Below are positions 1 through 5,330 of a DNA stretch of 7,303 nt, piece after piece. A program made the position numbers and the translations under genes. Positions within the stretch are counted from its first letter, which is position 1. Each line of letters begins with the position of its first letter. The stretch is from Nitrospirota bacterium (lineage in GTDB: Bacteria; Nitrospirota; Nitrospiria; Nitrospirales; UBA8639). The notes below the pieces were generated by a model that saw only the letters and a program-made list of their open reading frames with translations, was not told the DNA's origin and did no database searches. The DNA lies in NCBI GenBank assembly GCA_029865515.1, contig JAOUGQ010000142.1, positions 1-7,303 of the forward strand, read 5' to 3'.

Positions 1-642
1 GGTCTGGTATTGAGCGTCAAATTGGATCGGGCCGATATAGGGCTGTCCGACTCCATTATGAAAGGCGCCTTTCCACCAGTTCTCTCCGGCATTGAGATAC
101 GGGGCCTTGTCATCCAGGCTGGCCACCAGGCGCCCGGCACTATCGGTGAGGTACAGGCTGCGTGTGGTGGAGCGGGTAATGACGGGGACAGGAAATCCTG
201 CATCAAGATAGGTTCCTCCCACATGTCGTAGGAGTTCCTGGACAATAGGGCCCTCACTGATCTTCGAAAGCAAATCGGAATCTTTGTTCGTCCAGGCTTC
301 GTTCTCCTGCTGCAATAATGGCGCAAGCGCATTCTTCTTGACCTCACTGAGTGCATCGCGGCGGGTTTCCAGCAGCTGAATGATATGGGTATTGATGGCC
401 AAAAGGGCGGTTCGAGATAACTCATCGGCAACGACCAGATCCAGTTTTCTGGCTGTTTCTGTCGCGAGGGCCTCAAAGCTGGTTCCGCTGACTTCACGAA
501 TTTCCTGCGTGCCTTGAAAAAAGGCTAAGAGAAGTCCGATCACAAGTGGCAGAGCCCCCACCAGAAGCATGGAAAGAACCAGCTTCCTTGTGAGGCCTTT
601 TTTCCGTTTTTCGGACTTGGTTGAAACCTTTGCGGCTTCCAT
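1..642 (-). CDS. dCache-domain transmembrane sensor protein, N-terminal 214 residues (partial at left edge)
   Basis: This reading frame is open from an ATG at 642 to the window edge, so only the N-terminus is present. Residues 1-20 are strongly basic (KSEKRKKGLTRK). One membrane helix follows at about 21-42, then a helical extracytoplasmic stretch at about 45-135. From about 160 the sequence looks like the PAS-like lobe of a double-Cache domain: LYLTDSAGRLVASLDD, then ENWWKGAF and PYIGPIQFD, the usual DxxGxxxAS...WW...Y(I)xxxxxD ligand-pocket pattern. dCache proteins sense small molecules outside the cytoplasm. The output domain (kinase, chemoreceptor or cyclase) lies beyond the edge and is unknown. 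The start is supported by AAGGTGG three bases upstream of the ATG. The gene begins 11 bp after the stop of the Rossmann-kinase gene, so the two probably form one operon. The dCache call is fairly secure; the output is not. Confidence 0.82.
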   Translation of the reverse strand, partial: MEAAKVSTKSEKRKKGLTRKLVLSMLLVGALPLVIGLLLAFFQGTQEIREVSGTSFEALATETARKLDLVVADELSRTALLAINTHIIQLLETRRDALSEVKKNALAPLLQQENEAWTNKDSDLLSKISEGPIVQELLRHVGGTYLDAGFPVPVITRSTTRSLYLTDSAGRLVASLDDKAPYLNAGENWWKGAFHNGVGQPYIGPIQFDAQYQT

Positions 643-653
643 CTGCCACCTTG

Positions 654-1688
654 TTAGTTGGAGGGGAAACAGGGAAATACCAATCTAAACTTTGTGCCTT
701 TTCCGATCGCACTCTCCACTTCCAGTTCCCCTTGATATTTTCTCACAATGGTACGAACATTGTAGAGGCCCAAGCCGGTGCCTTTTCCCACCGCTTTGGT
801 CGTAAAGAAGGGGTCGAAAATTTTCTGAAGGTTTTCAGAAGGGATTCCGCATCCGGTATCCGTAATGGCAACGTGGACGTAGCCATCCTGCTTCTCTGTG
901 GAGAGGGTTAACGTGCCTTTCCCCTCCATGGCCTGAATGGCATTTGTCAGGAGATTGACAAACACTTGTAAGATTTCCTCCGGTTTGGCGTAGATCACCA
1001 GGCCATCCTGACAGTGCTTGTCAATGGTAATGTCCTGAAATTTGGTGGCAAAACGCGCAATTTTCAGCGCTTCGTTCAACTGTTTGTCAATGTGGACTTG
1101 AACGAATTCCTGGCTCCTTGAGGCTCTGGCATATTGAGTAATGTCCTGAGAAATGGTCTGAATGCGTTTCGCCGCCTCGTGAATGCTGACGGCCTGTTGG
1201 CGAATTTCGGTGATATCGGTTTCCTCCTGAATGGCCTCGGCCATCGCAAGAATGACATAGAGGGGGTTGTTAATGTCGTGCGCAATCCCGGAAGCGAAGG
1301 TCCCAAACCCGGCTAACTTTTCAGCTTGAAATAATTGCGATTGCACATGGATCTGATGTTGAATCAGTTCCCAAAGAACTTTCGAGGCAGAACCGCCTAA
1401 GACTTCTGTGCCGGGATTCGTATAGGGCTGTAACAAGGCTGGGAGGGTGGGATCTCCGGTTACATTCACAATGAGGTGAATGTCGTTTTTTTGTATAAGG
1501 TCTAATGGATGCTGTGAGGTAGGAATGTGATGCAGTTGGGCGAGTTTGAGGCCCGGGGCAGCGGGGTTTTTGTCTGCGATTCCCAGTACACGAACCCCCG
1601 GCAGATTGAGAAAGGATTCCAGGAGGGCGGTGCCGCCCTTGCCGGCTCCCAAGATAATAATGTGTGAGTGAGAATCGGAGACGGTCAC
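654..1688 (-). CDS. Soluble sensor histidine kinase with N-terminal Rossmann (NAD-binding-like) domain
   Basis: A 344-residue protein with no membrane segment. Residues 9-100 form a Rossmann-like unit: beta strand HIIILG, glycine loop GAGKGG (14-19), an acidic residue (D39) at the end of the second strand (VLGIAD), and LIVNVTGDP (72-80), much like the dinucleotide-binding half of NAD(P)-dependent dehydrogenases. A short helix (105-125) leads to a HisKA-type dimerisation domain with phospho-acceptor H137 in GIAHDINNP. The ATPase domain follows: N box NLLTNAIQAM (N249), G1 DTGCGIP (277-283), F box FDPFFTTK (291-298), G2 GKGTGLGLY (301-309). All catalytic boxes are intact, so it should be active. 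The start is GTG at 1688, chosen because GAGGAAGGG lies about five bases upstream. It precedes the dCache gene by 11 bp and follows an orphan receiver. The kinase role is secure; nucleotide or redox sensing by the N-terminal domain is inferred. Confidence 0.93.
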   Translation of the reverse strand: MTVSDSHSHIIILGAGKGGTALLESFLNLPGVRVLGIADKNPAAPGLKLAQLHHIPTSQHPLDLIQKNDIHLIVNVTGDPTLPALLQPYTNPGTEVLGGSASKVLWELIQHQIHVQSQLFQAEKLAGFGTFASGIAHDINNPLYVILAMAEAIQEETDITEIRQQAVSIHEAAKRIQTISQDITQYARASRSQEFVQVHIDKQLNEALKIARFATKFQDITIDKHCQDGLVIYAKPEEILQVFVNLLTNAIQAMEGKGTLTLSTEKQDGYVHVAITDTGCGIPSENLQKIFDPFFTTKAVGKGTGLGLYNVRTIVRKYQGELEVESAIGKGTKFRLVFPCFPSN

Positions 1689-1770
1689 GGTAACCCTTCC
1701 TCGGTGTCGAAGAGGACTGCATGTCAGGCTATCAAGTCATGTTGATGATCCTCAGGCCATGTGACGGGCA

Positions 1771-1813
1771 TAAACCATAAAGCCCTATCCGGAAGATAGG
1801 GCTTTATGGTTTA
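1771..1813. terminator. Perfect 19-bp inverted repeat between receiver and kinase genes (possible bidirectional or attenuating terminator)
   Basis: Two 19-nt arms (1771-1789 and 1795-1813) are exact reverse complements around a 5-nt loop. Each arm has a GC core (GCCCTATC / GATAGGGC) flanked by A/T-rich ends (TAAACCATAAA / TTTATGGTTTA). The hairpin lies 85 bp after the receiver stop and about 80 bp before the kinase start. There is no clean run of T after the stem on either strand, so it departs from a textbook intrinsic terminator. It could terminate or attenuate receiver transcripts, or stabilise a 3' end. The structure is certain; its role is inferred. Confidence 0.6.
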
Positions 1814-1898
1814 GGAAATCTCTGTCTTCCTCATCGGGGAACAAGCCCCTTTCAGTTGGCAAGAAAGCCAGGATCCTCAACAGGCTGGATGGAATCAA

Positions 1899-2330
1899 TT
1901 ACAAGCGATGAATTTCCCGCTGTTGGATGGCCTTGGAAACGGCGCCGATCAGTTTTTCCTTCTCAACCGGTTTCACCAGATAATCCACGATGCCTTTTTT
2001 CAGAAAGCCGGTGGCCATTTCCATGTCTGGAAAGCCGGTGAGTACGATGATGGGGACACGTGGCCATTGTTGTTGAAAATAGTTAATGGCTTCCACGCCA
2101 TTGATTTTCGGCATGCGGATATCGGAAATAACCACGTCTAACGTTAAGGGATTTTCGCCTTGATTGATGGCCTGAATAGCCTTTTCGCCGTCTTCGGCTT
2201 CGATGACATCATACCCGGCTTTTTCGAGTGTCATCCGGACGACCTTCCGAACATCGGGTTCATCATCGACGATGAGCACACGGCCATTAGTGGCATGGCC
2301 TGAAAACATCGCTGCAGTTGATTCTGTCAT
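1899..2330 (-). CDS. Single-domain response regulator receiver (CheY-like)
   Basis: A 143-residue receiver domain with no output domain. Numbered from the ATG at 2330, it has the acidic pocket D22-D23 in VLIVDDEPDVRKVV, phospho-acceptor D70 in VVISDIRMP, the switch threonine T98 in IIVLTGFPD, Y117 in the aromatic-switch region and K120 in DYLVKP. Every residue needed for phosphorylation is present. After a short unstructured lead (1-16) the fold fills the protein and ends at QQREIHRL. The ATG at 2330 is preferred over the adjacent GTG at 2333 because AAAGGAG then sits about seven bases upstream. Stand-alone receivers relay phosphate between kinases or bind target proteins. The neighbouring Rossmann-domain kinase (654-1688), on the same strand, is the obvious candidate partner, although a strong hairpin separates the two genes. 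The family is certain; the partner is inferred. Confidence 0.95.
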   Translation of the reverse strand: MTESTAAMFSGHATNGRVLIVDDEPDVRKVVRMTLEKAGYDVIEAEDGEKAIQAINQGENPLTLDVVISDIRMPKINGVEAINYFQQQWPRVPIIVLTGFPDMEMATGFLKKGIVDYLVKPVEKEKLIGAVSKAIQQREIHRL

Positions 2331-2360
2331 CACACGTCTCCTTTGTTGTTAGGTGGGCAG

Positions 2361-2390
2361 CCTAATTTGATTTTCAATCAGTCAGTTAGG
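2361..2390. promoter_or_regulatory. Nested dyad upstream of the receiver gene (possible operator or leader hairpin)
   Basis: An outer pair CCTAA (2361-2365) / TTAGG (2386-2390) encloses an inner pair TGATT (2368-2372) / AATCA (2376-2380) with a 3-nt centre. The dyad lies about 30 bp upstream of the receiver start and just upstream of its ribosome-binding site. It could be a regulator site or a leader hairpin. The arms are short and A/T-rich, so chance cannot be excluded. Confidence 0.3.
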
Positions 2391-2485
2391 AAGAATCAAC
2401 ATATTCTTCTCTCTTCTGGAGACACAATATTATCGTATTCCATCAATAAGAGAAAGAGTTAATTTGACCTTTAAAGACTTCAATT

Positions 2486-2505
2486 CCCCGTAGCTTGCTT
2501 CGGGG
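2486..2505. repeat. REP-like stem-loop with GCTTGC centre
   Basis: CCCCGTAG (2486-2493) pairs with CTTCGGGG (2498-2505) with one mismatch, around the 4-nt loop CTTG. The shape, a C-rich/G-rich stem around AGCTTGCT, resembles dispersed intergenic palindromes seen in many bacteria. It sits mid-way in a gene-free stretch and has no T-run beside it, so a terminator role is unlikely. Membership of a repeat family cannot be tested from one copy. Confidence 0.35.
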
Positions 2506-2639
2506 TTACCGTATGAGAACTGCAAGCAATTGATCCGTTGAATGGCCATACTTGAAAAGGAGAGGTAGTCTAGATGTGGTATTTTATAGGTTTTTTGGCT
2601 TAGGTGCCCTCCCTAATCCTATTTTGAATAAATTAAGCT

Positions 2640-2657
2640 GCCCCTTTGGTAAGGGGC
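2640..2657. repeat. Perfect 7-bp stem-loop in intergenic region
   Basis: GCCCCTT (2640-2646) and AAGGGGC (2651-2657) pair perfectly around TGGT. On the minus strand the stem is followed by AGCTTAATTTATTC, which is weakly T-rich, so it could act as a poor terminator for read-through from mscS. The role is uncertain. Confidence 0.35.
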
Positions 2658-2782
2658 CATGAGAGGCTTAAAAGGCATGCCTAATGAAGAGGAGAGTCGG
2701 GTTATTAACCATCTACTAAGGTGCTTGAGGCGTTACAGCAAAAGTTGCCACCAATCTCATTGTCGGGATTAGGAAATCTAGG

Positions 2783-2799
2783 GACAGAGGCAATCTGTC
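2783..2799 (-). terminator. Candidate weak terminator downstream of mscS
   Basis: GACAGA and TCTGTC form a perfect 6-bp stem with a 5-nt loop, starting about 30 nt after the mscS stop codon. Read in the mscS direction it is followed by CCTAGATTTCC, which has only a short T-run. Position favours a 3'-end role; stem length and tail are weak. Confidence 0.3.
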
Positions 2800-2829
2800 T
2801 GTGCAATCGCCCACGGGGAAAGATCGAAC

Positions 2830-3996
2830 TTAGGTGGTCGATGAGGAATGAGGCGGTGAGGAACTGGGAGGCGTGAAAGATTCGGGTGTGCCGAATGGAA
2901 GCGTTTCGACGTAGAGCGACGTGGAAGGAAAGGCAAAGCTGGCCCCATGTTTTTCGACAATGTCTTTGATGGTATAGGCCAGTCGTTCTTTCACCGCCAG
3001 CCACTCTCCCCACTCAATGGTCTTTGTAAAACAATACAACATCACATCGATACTGGAGGAGCCGAAGGAATCCAGGTAGACGAATGTTTTGGTTTTTTCG
3101 GGGTCTGTTTCAAAATCCGGACTGGCATGCAGGTAGTCAGCGATATCGTGAATAATATCGCGGAGTTGATCTTTGGTGGTTCGATATTCCACACCGATAC
3201 TCCAGTAAATCCGCCGTTGGGTCATCCGGGAATAATTGATCAGAGCTTCGCTGGCCAACTTGGAATTGGGAATGGTGACAAGGGCTTTATCAAAACGGCG
3301 AATTTTGGTAGCCCGGAATCCGATTTCTTCGACGGTGCCTTCCACATCGGTCGATTTAATCCAATTGCCTTTCTCAAACATGCGGTCCAGAAAGATGGTC
3401 AAACCGGCAAACATATTTTTTATGAGATCCTGGGCGCCGAGTGCGACTGCCATGCCCAATAGACCTAAGCTGCCCAAGAGAGCGGCCACATTAAATCCCC
3501 ATTCCTGGAAGACCGAGGCTGCGCCTAAGCAGACCACGACAAATTTGCCGACTTTCACGAAAAATCCTTTAACGGTCTCGTGCATGCTTGGGCTGCCAAA
3601 TAGTGTGATGGTTCGATCCAGCAGGATCGATAGGGGATCAAGGATTCGAAAAATAGCCCAGAAGATGGTAAAGGCAATCAGGGACCGGATGATTTGTCCA
3701 AACACTGCTTCCAATGCGGGAGAAAAGGAGACGACTTGTCCGGAAATGTAGAGGCCGATAATCACAAAGGTAAATTCAAGAGGTCGCTCAAGGGCTTCCA
3801 GGACGCGATCGTCAATGTCTGTTTTGGTCCGTCCGGCCAGTCTTTTTAAGGTACGGGAAAAGAGGCGGAAGAAAATTCGACGGGCAAACAAGAATGTCAG
3901 GAACACTCCTAATGCCATGAATATGGCGCCCAGGTTCGTGCTCAAAATGCCTGTTTGCCAAACGGTGAGAATTTCTTGCCAGAAATCTTGAAGCAT
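2830..3996 (-). CDS. MscS-family mechanosensitive ion channel
   Basis: A 388-residue inner-membrane channel that would open under membrane tension to release solutes during osmotic downshock. Hydrophobic segments lie at about 20-45, 73-92, 101-125 and 148-165. Then comes the conserved pore helix (about 168-192, NVAALLGSLGLLGMAVALGAQD) with its Gly/Ala packing face. The signature after it (NMFAGLTIFLDRMFEKGNWI) leads into the cytoplasmic beta domain with VEGTVEEIGFRATKIRR (218-234) and TIPNSKL. The alpha/beta vestibule follows to about 365 and closes with FAFPSTSLYVE. With four or five membrane helices it is longer than E. coli MscS (three helices, 286 residues) and nearer the YbdG/YnaI class. 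The last 20 residues are a Ser/Pro/Thr-rich tail. The ATG at 3996 has AGGA some 10 bases upstream. It looks monocistronic: the next same-strand gene starts 500 bp downstream. Confidence 0.93.
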   Translation of the reverse strand: MLQDFWQEILTVWQTGILSTNLGAIFMALGVFLTFLFARRIFFRLFSRTLKRLAGRTKTDIDDRVLEALERPLEFTFVIIGLYISGQVVSFSPALEAVFGQIIRSLIAFTIFWAIFRILDPLSILLDRTITLFGSPSMHETVKGFFVKVGKFVVVCLGAASVFQEWGFNVAALLGSLGLLGMAVALGAQDLIKNMFAGLTIFLDRMFEKGNWIKSTDVEGTVEEIGFRATKIRRFDKALVTIPNSKLASEALINYSRMTQRRIYWSIGVEYRTTKDQLRDIIHDIADYLHASPDFETDPEKTKTFVYLDSFGSSSIDVMLYCFTKTIEWGEWLAVKERLAYTIKDIVEKHGASFAFPSTSLYVETLPFGTPESFTPPSSSPPHSSSTT

Positions 3997-4015
3997 GGAT
4001 CGAAGTTTCCTGATC

Positions 4016-4047
4016 TCACTTAAGAGAGTGAATATTCATTCAATGAA
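4016..4047. promoter_or_regulatory. Cluster of overlapping palindromes upstream of mscS (possible operator)
   Basis: Three dyads are packed into 32 bp starting 20 bp upstream of the mscS ATG. They are TCACT/AGTGA (4016-4020, 4027-4031), the perfect palindrome TGAATATTCA (4029-4038), and TTCATT-C-AATGAA (4035-4047). The last two share TTCA, so the repeats overlap like adjacent half-sites. The position fits an operator or a structured mRNA leader for mscS. No known regulator motif is recognised. Confidence 0.35.
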
Positions 4048-4214
4048 AGAACGACGGTTTGGCCCTCGTCCGCGTTCATTCCCGGCCTCACCGTAGGCAT
4101 TGTTTCGGTTTTCCCTGGGGGATTTACGGCCTGACAGATCAGCAAAAGACCATACCGACCAACAGGGTACGTTTGGTGTTGGATTGGGATGAAGGCGGTC
4201 ACGGGCTTGAAGGA
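4048..4214. other. Intergenic stretch between mscS control region and the inverted-end element
   Basis: About 170 bp of mixed composition with no supported gene. Short open frames cross it on both strands, but they run on into the neighbouring structured element and have biased, low-complexity translations. The mscS promoter presumably lies in or next to this stretch; no clear -35/-10 pair was found. Confidence 0.4.
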
Positions 4215-4402
4215 GAGTGTTGATCAATGCCGCCAGCGGCGTTCTCGCCTCTTGGCCGCCTTCGGGCGCACAGACTTGACGCTCTTTGCGTCGTGCGCCC
4301 TCACGTCCTCCTCCGTACGCGCCGCCCGTCCAACAATGGTTGCCCTCTTCGGGATGCACCAGGCAATTCGTGTCCTTCCTGGACGAGCCTTTTTGAGCAC
4401 TC
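4215..4402. repeat. 188-bp GC-rich intergenic element with imperfect inverted ends (MITE-like or structured repeat)
   Basis: The left end reads GAGTGTTGA then TCAATGCCGCCAGCGG. The right end, read on the minus strand, is GAGTGCTCA then AAAAGGCTCGTCCAGG. The outer nine bases match at seven positions, and further matches follow inside. The interior is much richer in G+C than the flanks and contains a compound hairpin (4264-4300). From memory, Nitrospira-type genomes carry many intergenic blocks with ends like GATGCTGAAAAAGG and CCGCTGGCGGACTTTTTCAG; this copy looks like a diverged member. It has no coding capacity for a transposase, so any mobility would have to be in trans. The inverted ends and composition are visible here; family membership is recalled and unverified. 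Confidence 0.5.
4264..4300. repeat. Two-part perfect hairpin inside the 188-bp element
   Basis: GGGCGCAC (4264-4271) pairs perfectly with GTGCGCCC (4293-4300). An inner stem GACGC (4278-4282) / GCGTC (4288-4292) is capped by TCTTT and offset by a 6-nt bulge (AGACTT) on the left side only. Thirteen GC-rich base pairs in 37 nt make a stable structure on either strand. A competing 4-bp stem with a TTCG tetraloop begins just to its left (CGCC TTCG GGCG, about 4257-4268). Confidence 0.55.
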
Positions 4403-4738
4403 CCTTATTTTCCTTGTGTTGGTTTCTATCACTCATATGCTGATGAAAAGCGAAAATATGTGCAATATTCAATAGCCGCTGAAGTGCGTGTGAGGAAATT
4501 TTTTTAAATTTTTACCGCAAGGGTAGAAGAATATTGAGGATACGTCAACGAATTCTTGCATGAAACTTTGAAAAAGACAGAGAAGGATGCGAGGAAGAGA
4601 GACGAGATCAATATGGGCCTGAATAATCTGAGATTGAGGAAAGGCTTGTTAGCCATTACCTCTTCTGGACACCTCGGTCTATTATGATAGGATGAAAAAC
4701 ATATGGCATGTGTATCTGATAAGAAAAGGGGGAACGTC
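4403..4738. other. AT-rich intergenic stretch upstream of the lipoprotein gene
   Basis: About 335 bp without a supported gene. It includes an A/T-only tract at about 4497-4513 (AAATTTTTTTAAATTTTT). Near its right end TATTATGAT (4680-4688) is a plausible -10 element for the lipoprotein gene, but no good -35 lies 16-18 bp upstream. If that -10 is real, transcription would begin near 4694-4696, leaving a leader of about 45 nt before the ATG at 4739. Confidence 0.4.
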
Positions 4739-5128
4739 ATGAGTTTCTACCATTTTTCGAGTGGGGTTTTTGGTCTTATCCTGATGACGATTCTTGCCGG
4801 GTGTGGGACGTCATCCATAGAAGTGGACAGGCGGCAAGCGGATATCGGGTTTGGCATTGTGGAAGGCACCAAAGGATACCAACAAATTGAACAAGATATT
4901 CTGCCGACCGATCAGGCGATGAGAACGGTGCAGGGGCAGGTTTTTCAAATTGAAGGGGCGGCCTATGTCGTGCATATGAAAAATCATACCGAGGTCAGAC
5001 TCCCTGTTGATGAAAATACGCGGATTGACCGCCCGGCTCATGTGGGTGACTGGATTGAAGCGCATATGGATAAGGATGGTCGCGCCCGGCTCATTCGAAA
5101 TATTGACGACCGCATCATTTTAGAGTGA
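4739..5128 (+). CDS. Small lipoprotein with OB-like beta domain, unknown function
   Basis: A 129-residue protein with a hydrophobic h-region (10-19) and lipobox LAGC, so C22 should be lipidated by Lgt/LspA. The residue after Cys is Gly, not Asp, which by the E. coli +2 rule points to the outer membrane. After a polar linker, residues 63-127 form a beta-rich unit (VQGQVFQIEGAAYVVHMKN...TEVRLPVDENTRID...VGDWIEAHMDKDGRARLI) whose strand pattern and GDWIEA turn recall small periplasmic OB-fold domains. No catalytic residues are evident. The ATG at 4739 is chosen for AGGGGG six bases upstream, but it gives an n-region with no Lys or Arg. An in-frame ATG at 4703 would add KKR and has a weaker AGGA. 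It is the only plus-strand gene here and converges on the DUF155-like gene. Confidence 0.85.
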   Translation: MSFYHFSSGVFGLILMTILAGCGTSSIEVDRRQADIGFGIVEGTKGYQQIEQDILPTDQAMRTVQGQVFQIEGAAYVVHMKNHTEVRLPVDENTRIDRPAHVGDWIEAHMDKDGRARLIRNIDDRIILE

Positions 5129-5132
5129 ACCC

Positions 5133-5165
5133 GAAGTTTTCCTGAGACTTCATTCCCTCTTTTTC
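5133..5165 (+). terminator. Candidate weak terminator after the lipoprotein gene
   Basis: GAAGT (5133-5137) and ACTTC (5147-5151) can pair around a 9-nt loop, and a pyrimidine tract CTCTTTTTCC follows at about 5157-5166. It starts five bases after the TGA stop. The stem is short, so this is tentative. Confidence 0.3.
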
Positions 5166-5330
5166 CTTCCTTCATCTTGGGCTCGGGTACCCTGCAATAA
5201 TCAATTTTCTGGTGCACTTCTTGGGAGCGTCAACAAGATTGCAACCGACATGGCTAGCCCTTTTTCCGCTCAATCCACGCGAGGATGGATGGGTGCTTCT
5301 CGGCAGGGGGAGCAAATGCGTGTGGAGCAC

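Larger units (their letters stand above)
2391..2829. other. Intergenic region between mscS and the receiver gene; no gene seen
   Basis: About 440 bp with no reading frame that has both a convincing ribosome-binding site and protein-like composition. It holds several short structures: stem-loops at 2486-2505 and 2640-2657, a 10-bp palindrome AGGCATGCCT at 2673-2682, the near-palindrome GGTTATTAACC at 2700-2710, and a 6-bp hairpin after the mscS stop at 2783-2799. It must contain the receiver promoter, since both flanking genes read leftward. A/T-rich stretches such as GATAATAT (about 2427-2434, minus strand) are possible -10 elements, but no matching -35 is convincing. Confidence 0.5.

Noticed and set aside
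2574..2603. Nine-codon frame (MWYFIGFLA) preceded by AAAAGGAGAGG, a possible leader peptide
   Set aside because: The purine tract is at a workable distance, but nothing on the plus strand downstream could be controlled by it: the next genes on that side read the other way. Too short to support alone.
2947..3462. Long plus-strand frames (171 codons) opposite mscS
   Set aside because: Antisense shadows of a clearly conserved channel gene; no initiation signal and no recognisable domain.
4036..4359. 107-codon frame on the minus strand across the mscS upstream region
   Set aside because: Arg/Gly/Pro-rich translation with no domain-like pattern, half of it inside the structured 188-bp element; typical of a spurious frame in a GC-rich repeat.
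4227..4475. 82-codon plus-strand frame starting MPPAAFSPLG
   Set aside because: It lies within the inverted-end element, and its composition follows from the repeat sequence. No ribosome-binding site precedes its ATG at a suitable distance.
4504..4740. 78-codon minus-strand frame upstream of the lipoprotein gene
   Set aside because: It covers the AT-rich promoter region of the lipoprotein gene on the opposite strand and has no convincing ribosome-binding site or protein-like pattern beyond AT-driven hydrophobicity.
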